A DNA stretch of 64,000 nt from Colius striatus. Its lineage: Eukaryota > Chordata > Aves > Coliiformes > Coliidae. Within the stretch, counting starts at the first letter, position 1. Each line of letters starts with the position of its first letter. Below, in pieces: positions 12,000 to 24,000 of the stretch. Position numbers and translations under genes: made by a program. Below the pieces are notes generated by a model. That model was not told where the DNA came from. It searched no databases and saw only the letters and a list, made by a program, of their open reading frames with translations. The stretch covers positions 7,627,501 through 7,691,500 of the forward strand of contig NC_084769.1 in NCBI RefSeq assembly GCF_028858725.1. The letters are read 5' to 3'.

Positions 12000-14900
12000 C
12001 CCATAAGCCAGGTCTGCAACCAAAGTTTCTCTCACCCTCTCTCAGTTAGTGCTTTACTTACCTCTGTGGCCTAGGGATATAGATTTTTGAAGTCTATCAT
12101 GCAGCTTCAAAAAAAATGTAGCATCTGAAGATTACCATTCACTTAACAGAAAATTCAAAACAGCCCTGTACAATTATGAGAGAGAAACCCAAATCATGCA
12201 GACACAGCTGTACCTTTTTTCCAAAGGAGCCAGCACACACAACTACTGTGCACATGCTTTCTGCTTTGAGACCCATTAGACAACTAACTAGAGAACAAAG
12301 AAACCCAGCCTCCCTACTAAACTATGATATTTTGCAGGTCTCATCTTAATAATAAATAGTATTTCAATGAGAAATTTGTCCATTTTTGATGCATGACTAA
12401 AAAAAAAAAATCTTGATTTTGTTTATTTCCAAATAATGGAAAAAGTTGTACAAAGGAATCCATGTGGCACTGACTTAAATCCAAGATTTATGCCTTTCCT
12501 AACGATACTATCTACCCAGGCTTCGAATCTATACATTAAGCAGTTAACAACTGATTAGCATCAGAAGTTAATTTTTATTTGATACAATTTAACAAGCTAT
12601 TTAGTAATCAGATTTTCAAAGAAACAGTACGATGATAATTCAGAATATGAATGCATAATGTGCAGTTATTCTCTCTCCTCCAGAATCAATTAAGTACTGA
12701 ATACATTCCACTGTCTATACAAGTTACATCCTACTACCGAGTGAAGACATCATCAAGAAATTAACTGGACAGAAATACCACAAAAAACAGTTCTACCATA
12801 GGACATTTGCAGACTTTCTTGAGAAAAGTCCCTCCAAAGGAAATTCAGAAGACATACCACAACTGTGAACCTGACAGAAGGCTTACATAGGTATGCTCTA
12901 GTTCATCTTGCTGCACTGATTATACAAAGTCACCTGCTCTCTTATTTATCTGTCCTGTCCTTCTCTCTGAGGTACTACTAAGGCAGCAGAGAACATGTTT
13001 ACACATCAACTTGGTCTGGTGTCTAAGCTCACACAGATCTTCACTGATTGCATACAGCAAGATACAGGGTTTGGCACTTGTGTGACCAAGACACCACCAT
13101 ACTGGTAGAAAGCCAATAGCCTTCACAGAAGAGAGAAAGACAGAAAGGGACATTTGCCTCAAAGCATGACAGCAAGATTCACCAGAACCTCTCTGTCAAG
13201 CATCTACTCCAAATCTATACATATGTTACCAGCACCATATTTTCTGCACAATAATAATGCTATCAGAAAAAAATTGTAATTTGCCTTCAGTCTTGTAGTT
13301 CATTATACTTAAAGCCTTCCTTTTCTTTCCTGAGGAGGTCTGACTATTACAATCTTTCAAACAATTCTATAAAAAACAACAAAGTGCCCCTTTTTCTCAT
13401 ACAGAGGCTATAAGCCAGGGCACTGTCATTGCTCATTAGCAGACAGGCTTTTAAAGACAATGCCTTTCACAGCAACAGGCATCTGAGAAGACAAGATGTA
13501 TTATTAGTAACTATCCCTCCTCCTTTTTTAATATTTTACATTCTGAGCAATAATCTAAGGCTCTTAAACCCTGCATCACCTTCTCCTCTGAGTCCACTAC
13601 CAAATGCAATAGAAATGCTTAGCTGATGGTGACAAAGAATAACAAGATAACACCTTCAGGGGGTTATATTCAGGAATATAATTTAATTTAACACTCAGCA
13701 AGTCTAGAGACACCTTTGTTCTACATATTAATGGGAAACTATGGTAGTAAAGTATTCACGGAGATCAGTGGGAGTTTGTTGTTGGCATTTGTTATCCATA
13801 AACTTAAATTCTGTCCTAGAAAACTTTCCTTTCTGCACAGGACACTGTCCTCCTCTCATTTGTTCTCCTCTTGGACTTCACCTTTGACTTTTAGGATACA
13901 ATCAGAGTAAAGTATATCAAAGGAAATAAACAACTGTCTGGTTTCCTCAGAGCAAATGAAGCAGTCTTCAGGATAAGCCCCCTGCTACAATGCTACAAAG
14001 GGCTTCTGCTAAGGTGCTTCCAGCTTATTATTAAACGTAGCAGGCTTCAGGCATTTTTCTTTTTGTATGGTACCAAAATATGCACTTTTGATTTAAAAAA
14101 AAGAAAGAAAAAAGAAGAGCTAATTTAACCATTTCAGGAAAAGGAATGGGTTGTCATACTAGGATACTACCCACAGAAAAAAAAACCACTACAACCCCCA
14201 TTTTGACTGGAAGAACTATACAACGTGAAGAACAATGAAATGACAGATCAGGAATGTTCATTCCACATGTTTCAACAGGCTCAGGTTCCCCAATGAAATT
14301 GTTCTTTCTTGAACAATCCATGTTGGATGAAAATCAACTTGGCTAGCCTATGCATACTGCTATAAAACTCAACTCTGTGGCTGGTCCAACCTCACTAGGG
14401 TAACTGAAATGAACCTAAATGGTGTGTATACTGTTTAAAGTTGTAGCTCCATTAGGATCTGTTCTCACTTTCATTTTTCTTTTTAGATGAAAAGGGAGAG
14501 GGAAATAAAATAATTTCTGAAATAGACTTCAAAGGCAATTAACCAAAAAGCATTTATATCATTGTCTCACTGGCAAACATCTGCACAGAATGATGTATAT
14601 TGGCAGGCAAAAAAAATTATCCTGTACACTATTAAAGCATCAACCTTTGAAAAATGATATCCCTCAAACCGCAAAGCATTACATTAGTGGAAAATACAGA
14701 TGTTGAATGACTAAGCCCCTCCTCCCCCAAAGAAAATGCATGTCTAATGGCGAAAGGAAAGAATCATTTAGAAATGGTTATGAGAGAAAACATGGCATAT
14801 ATTTAGTATTTGCTAGCATAGTTCTGTTGGCTTGGGAGGCGAAAAATAAATGCCCTTCTCACATGACATTGCTGTAGCAGCAAAAGCTCTGTAGAGACAA

Positions 14901-17900
14901 CTATGCTGACAGAAGATTTTGTTAGCTTAGCTTACATCATTCTGAGAAATATAACTGACAGCAGAAAAGCTCTGCCTGTCTCTTAACAATTTCTACTCTG
15001 GAAACTAGGACAGATGTACATAAGGTTGTGTATCAAGGTCCTCACATCAACACCCTCCCACATCTTCAAGCCATTTCACCTTTCAAGCAATCCCCAACTC
15101 TTCCCTTTACATTCTTATTTAATTTATGCTACATGCTCAACCATCATCCTTTATCAGCTCTTAGTATCACTATGCATCTTTTTTTCCCTACAAAATCCCC
15201 ACTCATTTTCACCTATATATCTGAAGAGCCTTCAAAAACTCCATGAAACACACTTTGTAACACCACATATAACAAGACTCTGCATCAACATAAAAATACT
15301 GTGGTTTATCTATTTAATACCTTTAGGTCACAGAGTCACTCAGATCAAGGACTCAAAAGTGAAGCATCTACTCTTATAAAAGTGAAGAAAAATCACCTGT
15401 TACTACATTATTCCCTGAAGTGATATTTCTAGTGTTAAGGTCATAAAATGAAACAGAAAGAGTCATAGTACGTTTTTCCTGTGTCCACTGGAAATAAAAA
15501 TAGCTGGTTTGGGAAAAAAATAGCTGGTTTTCCCTTTATGCTGTTATCAATGTTTAGCAATATTTTCTAGCACAATACAGTGTAGCCTGAGCTGTTTTAG
15601 GGTGCTTTATTAAAAAAAAGTTACAAGAGATGAAAAACTTTGTATATATTACAAAACTGTAAACTAACCCAAAGGAATCTTCAAGGGTCTCTTCACCTCA
15701 GCATTAATATATATCAGAAAACAAGACAGAAATAAAAAATGCAGAATCAGTTAAAAAAATCTTGTTGCTCAAAACATGTTACAAAATACATGCAGAAAAC
15801 ATGTAATGTTTTTAAGTTTAAGCACAGCCCATGTACGTGTCCCCAGATTATACAGAACTGAACTAAAACCTCAAAATGGTGAAAAATGGGGTTTTTTTGC
15901 CCCCAGTTATTTGAAGTAGATAAACTGAAATATTGCCTGTGATTACTTTCAGTGGATATTCTTTTAAAAAGCAGCTTTCTTAAAAAATAATGCACCCAGA
16001 TCTGCAGCCACCAACTAACAATTTTTTATACAGAATTCAGGTTTAATTCTTAGAATATATGTTAACATTTTCTCCTTTGGCATTTCCATCACTAACAACA
16101 GTTAAAAAATGGGCCTCTATAATAGTCAAATTTCAACAGTGGATGATAGTAACGGATGCCCAGTCCAGATTAAAGATCCTATTTAAGGCCCTACATACTC
16201 AAGATTATGAAATGGGCTTGGTTTTCAAAGAAGTTCTGAAGTATCAAATACAACTGGCACTTATTTTCCCTTGTATAACAAGAAGCACTGACTTGGTGAA
16301 TTATCTCACTGCTATGCTCTTTCCCCACATAAAGTAAATTAAAGATAGAACACACCAAAGCAAACAAAAGGTGACAAAACTTTCCACGGGGTACTATCAA
16401 TATTCTCACCAATGTATTGTTTCTACAACTTCACAAAATACTACATCACATAAACAAAATACATACAGACATCATTTGGTAGCTTAGAAATCTGTTCATT
16501 ACAAACATCATGGAACACCACATCAGAATTTTAAAACCATCTACCTAACAACCATTAATGCTTTAGCAGTGTATTTTTGTTCAGTTTGTAACAAAGCCAG
16601 AGCAGTTCTGTTGTCTGTTTTGCTCGTGTAGAAACTTGAAAAATTAAGTCGCCGTTGATCTTTGTGAAATCAAGTGTCACGATTTTTAGTAGCCACCCAA
16701 AAATACTTGTCATCTCAACAAAAGGAGATTTGATCCACAATTCAATAGAGAGATCAACATCTTTATGGAGCTTCCTGTAAATACTCTAGCTATTTTGATC
16801 TGAAATCTACTTTTCAGTTCAAAAAAACTTATCATTACAAAAATTCATCTTAATTATAGTTTACCATTAGAGCTGAGAAAAAGAACATATTTCCCTCATT
16901 TTTGCCCCCTTGGGAGATTGTCTTGTTTCAGCAGACATTTGGAATGTTTTTCCAATCAAGCACAAGTAGAATATCCAGTAAATAAAAATTAATAAGAATG
17001 CTGTTAGAGAAAGAGATGATAGAAGAAAAAAAGTCTTTTTAAAGGTGATAAAGAAATAAAAGATTCAGGGCTGCTGATGATGTCTGTTAATTGATCAGGC
17101 CTAAATCAGCTTTTGTGAAGGAAAACCAAATGCCAGTTGTAATTTGTCTACAGACATTTTACTCTTCACCTTCCAGACAGTGGTCAAATATGCTATTTCA
17201 GAACACACATACCTGCATCATATTGGCATTTTGCTTCATTATGCAGCTACTGAAGACGTGCTCTCCATAATACCTTACACAGGGCTCTGCATGTGCCTTT
17301 AGGGAGCGTGCTGAACAGACAGGCTTAGCTGATGGCTCAGCAGCCAGAGCCCGTGCTGAAGCAGTCCTTGCTGAAGCAGTCTGCTGTTGAGGCACTTGCT
17401 GGAGCCTCTGAGACAATAGAAAAATCAACAGCTGGGCACTGTGCTGTCAGTGACACCCAGCCAGCCCCTAAGCTGAGCCACCAAACTGCGCAGAGCCTAT
17501 ATTGAGCTCCTCATTAGTAATGCACAAGCAACCGATGCAAAAGCCTTTGGAAGCTGTGCATGTACTTTAAAATGGCTGTACAGATTCTAATCACTTTCAT
17601 CATTAACAGACTACTCTCAAAATGAAAGTTTATACCGCATTAAAAGAAATCTGGATGCGACACAAGTAGGATAAAAACATTCATACTGTAAAGATAATAA
17701 TTTCCATTCTGAACATTTTTATTTCCTCAGTTTGGCATTGTGAATCCAACTTTAAAAAAACATCACTAAGTTCACAAGGGCAGCAGATAAACACAGTTGT
17801 CATCTGCAGTGTGAAAGCCGTGATCTTTTTTTTCTGGACCTGCATATAATCACTCTCAGAACCCAGATAAGGAAGCAGCCAGTTATGATGTGCTAATTAT

Positions 17901-18934
17901 AATATTTCCAAAAATCAATATCCAGACCAGAGGTCTATCAATTTTTTCACTTACAAGAAATTGCTGTCCCATCTGTAATATTACCACAGTGCTCAATCGC
18001 ACTGCTGCAGAATGATAATCTCCCTTCTGTGCTTTTCTTGCCACCACTCTGAAGAATCCTGTATACCAAGTAAAACTGGAAGGAAAACAGAGCAGTATGT
18101 TTAATTTGGGGGCTCCAGAGAGTGGAGGTGCAATCTTGGGAGGCTCTAATTCCTTCCCAACATGACATGAGGACTATTTTCTTAATTGATTTAAAAAAAA
18201 AAAATCTATATACATATATCTATACACACAGAAACACGTATTTCTAGACTATAACAAAGCACAGGCAATTTAAATAAGAAAAAACAACCATAGCAAGATT
18301 TAGTCCTGTCATAGACTGCAGTAGTCTCAGTACCAGACCATCTTTTCACACATATAAACAAAAAATACATAAAAATGTCTTTTAGTATTGATATTGCTAG
18401 CCTGTGACAGGTTTAAAACCTTTCTATGCTTGTTGTTCCCCTCTTCTGCTACTTCTGTGCTCCATCTTTAAAGCCTCCCCTCTCACTGGCTGCAAACAGC
18501 AGTGGTGCACGCTCCAGGCACCTCCGCTGCCCATCCTTCACCAGTAGGATCATATAAAAGGAAAAAAAAAAGGCAAGCCTTTTTCCTCTAGCTGAAGATG
18601 GCAACTCTTAGAATGTAGGTAGGTGCTGGTTATCCCTCGTCCTTACTCAGGTTACTTCCTTATCCTAGCACACAAGCTTGGTACTCCTGTCTTCTACCTT
18701 AGGCTAGGGCTTCAGGTATGCAGGCAACAGCTCTTTTGATCTAGATAAGCTGCACCATCTCACACCTGCTGCCTCAGCAGCACATCCAATTAGCTATCAA
18801 AAGACAAGTCTCTAACAACTCTAAGAAAATACACACAAAAGGCATAGTGCTGGAAGGCACTTCATAATTTCACAGAGATATCACCTCTTCTCTTTTGGAA
18901 ACATGATTTATCATGGTACAAACTCCTTTAGCAG
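12000..18934. other. Intronic sequence without recognised features
   Basis: AT-rich intron. A mildly GC-richer patch at 17280-17480 contains two adjacent imperfect copies of TGCTGAAGCAGTC (about 17354-17383). A short direct repeat of AAATAGCTGGTTT lies near 15497-15533. The ORFs around 15014-15379 and 16059-16337 have no protein-like features that I recognise. Confidence 0.6.
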
Positions 18935-19658
18935 AACCATAGAATCTTAAGGGTTAGAAGGGACCTTGCAAAATCATCCAGTCCAACTCCTCTGCCAGAG
19001 CAGGATCATCTAGAGTAGGTCACACAGGAACTCATCCAGGTGGGTTTTGAATGTCTCCAGAGGAGACTCCACAACCCATCCAGGCAGCCCCTTACAGTGC
19101 TCCTTCACACTCACTGTGAGGAAGTTTTCCTTGTGTTTCTTTGGAATCTCTTATTCCAGCTTGTACCTGTTGCCCCTTGTCCTATCATTGGACATCATTG
19201 AGAAATGGCCTAGCTCCATCCTCTTGACACCCACCCTTTATGTATTTGTAAACATTCATGAGACCACTCCTCAGTCTCCTCCAAGCCAAAGAGCCGCAGC
19301 TCCCTCAGCCTTTCATCAGAAGGGAGATGCTCCACTCCATCATTGTGGCCTTGCACTGAACTCTCTCCAGTAGCTCCCTGTCCTTCTCAAACTCAGAGGC
19401 CCAGAACTGGACACAATATTCCAGATGCAGTCTCACAAGGGCAGAGTAGAAGAGAAGGAGAACCTCTCTCGACCTGCTGCCCACAGCCCTTCTAATCCAC
19501 CCCAGGATGCCACTGGCCTTCTTGGCCACAAGGGCACATTGCTGGCTCACGCTCATCCTGCTGCCCACCATGGCCCCCAGGTCCCTTTCCCCTACACTAC
19601 TCTCCAATAGTTCATTCCCCAGTCTGTACTGGTACATGGGGTGATTCCCTCCCAGATG
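18935..19658 (-). repeat. CR1 3' segment with broken ORF2 C-terminus (minus orientation)
   Basis: The element's 3' end lies at 18935 (CATAGAATCTTAAGGGTTAG on plus). Its 5' break is near 19658. On the minus strand, 19305-19637 encodes the CR1 ORF2 C-terminal region, with DLGAMVGSRMSVSQQCALVA, GILGWIRRAVGSRSREVLLL, FYSALVRLHLEYCVQFWASE and KDRELLERVQCKAT. The frame then breaks. The full-length protein would be an endonuclease/reverse transcriptase; here only the last part remains and it is not functional. It lies sense to R3HDM1. Confidence 0.94.
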
Positions 19659-19910
19659 AGATGAAAATTCCTTAAAAAAAAAAAAAAATCATATAATGAA
19701 TTATGTGCAGATGAACATCCATGTGGCACAAATCAGTCATTGCAAGAACTGTACTTTGAATGCTGCCAAGAGAACAGTTTTAAATTTTTGGACACTTTAT
19801 TCAGACTACATTAACTTCAGAATAATCTTTTGTGTCCTTAAACAACACTGGGAAAACGTTATCTGTGTACACTTGTGTATCCAACTACTGTTATAGTCAG
19901 ATTTGTTATT

Positions 19911-19956
19911 CACATATATAGAATACATTGAATATATGTGAATATATTCTATATAT
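19911..19956. repeat. AT-rich inverted repeat (possible hairpin)
   Basis: The perfect 12-bp arms ATATATAGAATA (19914-19925) and TATTCTATATAT (19945-19956) flank a 19-base spacer. A second, overlapping pair is CACATATAT with ATATATGTG. It sits a few bases before the edge of the neighbouring CR1 fragment. Confidence 0.7.
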
Positions 19957-19959
19957 CTA

Positions 19960-21043
19960 GGGACAGGATAACTTCCTCACACAGTTGATTAGTGAACTGA
20001 CCAGGGAGGGTGCCCTGCTAGATCTCTTGTTTGTGAACAGAGGTCTTGTGGAGGATGTGGCAGTCGGAGGTCATCTGGGGAACAGCAACCATGAAATTGT
20101 TCTCTATTCACAGAGATGTTAGGAGGCAGGGCAGAAAAAATTCCACTTTGGGCTTTGAAGGGCAGACTGCCTTGTTTAGGAGGTTACTTGATAGAAGTCC
20201 TTAAGAGTCAGTTTTGAAGGGTACAGAGTCCAGGAAGCCCGGACATTTCTTAAGAAGGAAACCTTAAAGGCCTAGGAACAGGCCATCCCCACATGCCATA
20301 AGATGAGCCAGAGGCAAAGAAGACCAGCCTGGCTGAATAGGGAGATTTGGCTTAAAATCATGGAGAAAAAGAGAGTTTATGGCCTCTGGAAGAAGGGGCA
20401 GATCACTCACCAGAAGTACAGGAACATTAGGTTATGTAGGGAGATAATTATAAGGTCAAAAGCCCAGCTACAAGTCAAACTGGCTTTAGAGGTAAAGAGT
20501 AATAAGAAAAGTTTCTATAAACAATAAAAGAAAGACCAGGGAGAGCCTCCATCCCCTATAATATTCTGAAGGAAATTTGGTATTAAAAGATGAGGATAAG
20601 ACTGAGGTGCTTAATGTTTTCTTTGCCTCAGTCTTTAGTAATAGGAGCACAGGGGAAAGTCAGCCCCCTCAAGCCAAGAGACAGAAGCAATTCAGGAGAA
20701 GATGGTCAGTGACCTGCTGCTCCATGTTGATGTGCACAAATCTACGGGGCCAGATAGAGTACATCCTGGAGTGCTGAGTGCTTGCCAAGCCACTGTCCAT
20801 CACTTATCAGCAGTCCTGGCTGACTGAGGAGGTCCCATCTGATTGGAAGTCAGCCGGTGTAACACCCATATATAAGAAGGGACAGAGGGATGATCCAGGA
20901 AATTACAGGCCCGTCAGTTTGACTTCAGTGCTCAGGAAGCTGATGGAGCAGATCATCCTAAGTTCTATTATGCAGCACATGCAGGACAACCAGGTGATCA
21001 GGCCCAGTCAGCATGGGTTTATGAAGGCCACAATAAACCACTA
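19960..21043 (+). repeat. CR1 internal segment with broken endonuclease/RT ORF2
   Basis: This plus-strand fragment covers the middle of CR1 ORF2 with several frameshifts and stops. Near 20000 it encodes GALLDLLFVNR (end of the endonuclease region). At 20303-20527 it has RRPAWLNREIWLK, VYGLWKKGQITHQKYRNIRL and KSNKKSFYKQ. Near 20600 it has DKTEVLNVFFASVF. At 20778-21044 it has the start of the reverse transcriptase, with KPLSITYQQSWLTEEVPSDW, VTPIYKKGQRDDPGNYRPVS, LMEQIILSSIMQH and PSQHGF. The RT palm and the entire 3' end are missing, which is unusual because CR1 copies normally keep the 3' end. It is not functional. Confidence 0.93.
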
Positions 21044-24000
21044 ATGCCTACAACAACCAAGGTTTTCCATAAGAGGTGAGAAATAATTCTTAGCGTAACA
21101 TTAAAATAGTTTTCAGGGCTTCTGTGCTTAACATTAAAAAAGAAAAGAGAATTTTGACAGGAAACAACAGTTACCTGAAATGTACTGTATAAAAACTCAT
21201 TTGGTGTTGAGTCTACAGCTCAATTAATGTCTTCATATAGAGATTATGCCAAATGCAACTATGTGTAAATTTACATAGAAATAACATATTAATATATCAG
21301 AATATTGCCAAAATAGTGCCTTAACATTTCTATTAAATGAGACAAGACATAGAATTAATATACTTAGGTAAAACCTTATACCCTGGAATTAGAAGTCGGA
21401 GCACAGAGGACTAGTTTCTAATTGCATTAACAACCCCAACTTAGCTGATCTTGAACTCTGAACACACATAAAATGCACCTCTCTTATCAAACACATTTGC
21501 TGAAATACAAACAGAATAGGCATTATAAACTCAGAAGCAGATAATATACACATTTTCAATTCAATTTAAATTTCAAAGCAATACCACATACAAGACAGAT
21601 ATTCAAGAGATGAAGGAAAATACAGTCTAGAAAGTAAATAGACGATTGTTACAGGACGAAGGATTCTCTTAAGTTTGAGGCAAAAGTGGAGATATGCAAC
21701 ACAACCACTTCAAAACCAGTTCCCCGACTAAACAATCCCCTCTGTGATAGTGGTACTGGAAATCTCAATACAAATAAGAGATTATGGAAATGAATATCTT
21801 CACTTTCTTCTTAACTCATAACAAAAGTACACTATTTGGCAGCAGCTAAAGTACAGTACTAAGTGCTTCCAAACAAGCACCTGACTCACAGAATAGAGGA
21901 GATGCAAACAAAATCCTTCTTTAAAACATGAACAGAGGTACATAGACAGAAATCCAAACTGATTTAAAAAGAAAAAAAAAAATAGCCTGCACTTATATAG
22001 GATACACTTGGGGAGCAGGTGTTACTGGCTCTGCAATAAGCAATCACTTGAAGCACAAGGGTCCTATATTCCCCCAAAACAACTCACAGTAAGATTTACA
22101 AGCCTGCACATTTTCAAGGCAGAAAAGGTAGGATACAAACTCCTGGAGGGCAAAGCATACAGCTAACAACGTGAAATGTTCCAACAGCAGCCTTACTTTT
22201 GTTCTTTCTCCTAAAAAGAAAGAGAAATGAAAATAGTTTTTTGAAGACTCAAAGAAAAAGCTAAAAAGCAAGCCTCTGGACCAAACAAAAGATATTGAAG
22301 AAAAAGCTTAAAAAGGACTAGAATGAGATGTTTTGTGTCAACTACTAATCACAATTCCAAAGTGGAGTTTATCTAGAAACCTAAAGGAAAAAGAGCACTT
22401 TTTCTTACCTATGTGAGAAAGGGAGATACTTAATATAAGCAGTGGTTAACCTGGCTACATGGACTTAACAGAAGTGCCACATGAAGCCACCTTCTGATCA
22501 CACAGTATTTCATCCACTTGACTGATACTCAGTTTGTCTCTGTGAACTGCAATCAAGTGTTTAAGACTGATTAGAACAGAAAAACATTTACCTCTACTCT
22601 TACAGAAATTACAGAACTCCAGACTGGTCATGAATGTCTAGTCTGTATTTAGCTTTTACAATCTCCTTATAAAAACCCCTCACTTCCAAGGAGGCACAAA
22701 CTCTCAAGCACTACAATTGCATTCCTTTGCACCCTAAGCACAGTTCAGACAGCCTAGTGATGAAGCTAAAATAAACATCTTTCTCTGGTGGTTTTGTGTT
22801 CCAAGAAGTGAAATGTATCCTCACTCTTAGTCATATAAGTGAAACGATTTTACTGCTATTACTAGATAATGACAGTATCATTCTGGTCTAAATACATTAG
22901 ACTTTAAGCTAAACCCCTAAATTTAAACAATTCCAAACACTGACTGTGCAAAGCTAGTCTTAAAGACTAAATGCAATTACATGTCAAATGCCTTCTGCAC
23001 AACAGATAACAAATGGGCATGTACCTGTCTGTAAGGCTGATTGATGATGACAGACTATTTTATTAACTAATAAGTCTAGAGTAACAGGACAAAAACAGCT
23101 GAAAAAATACTTATTCACAGAATTCAAGACTAAAAAAAAATCTTTACAAATATTTATAACAATCTAGTAGAACAATATCTCTGGGTATATAACACTTCTA
23201 GTGTTTTGTGGAGTACAGAAATCCTAAATAATCGAGTATGAGTAACATTCACATATGAACAGACTTTTCAAAGAAGAAAACCCAACCAAACCAACCTGGC
23301 ATCTCTCAAAGTCAATAAAAGGTATTACTAATAATGTGGATGGGACATTTTCAAGATCAAGTAGAGAATCTGAAAGACTTATTCTATCCAGTTCTCTCTT
23401 GAACCAAGAGACTCTAATCTCTTGTTTATTCAAGATGCGAGGAAGACTTAACAGCAAGCAAATACTAACAGAAAATGATCATATAGTTATTCAAGTAGTT
23501 ATCCACTTTATTATGATCCTTGAAGTCATGCTTAGTGAAGACAAAATTCCTACCCCAAACCATAAGACCCAGCCTTTCTTTTCCTCTAGAAAGAAAATTA
23601 GAACACATTTTAATAGGCCCTATTTGTCATTTTCTGAGAGCTAGATACCACATCTTACAAGGGAGGTGAAAGAGATTCCCATTAAAAGCTCTAGCCTGTC
23701 TCCATGATCTGGAATAAGAACAACTCAGATCACATTCAACCACAGATTGTTTTTTGACATCCAGAGAAAACACTGCTGCTTAATAAACTAAAAGTATGGT
23801 CTCTGTAGTTTAAGCAAACAACTGAGAAATGCCTCATGCTAAACCAAGAGATGAATATATCAAAGCCAGACTAAAGATCAGTTAATTAGTTTAGTCGGGT
23901 ATCTGTTTTATCACTGTATTCCCTGTCCTACTACTGAACATTCTGATTCACTGTTACTTCTAAAAAACCCATCTATAACCCTTTCAAGACTGTCATATTT

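Noticed and set aside
19305..19637. 110-codon open frame resembling a reverse transcriptase end, as a host gene
   Set aside because: It is the C-terminus of CR1 ORF2 inside a 5'-truncated retrotransposon. It is annotated as a repeat.
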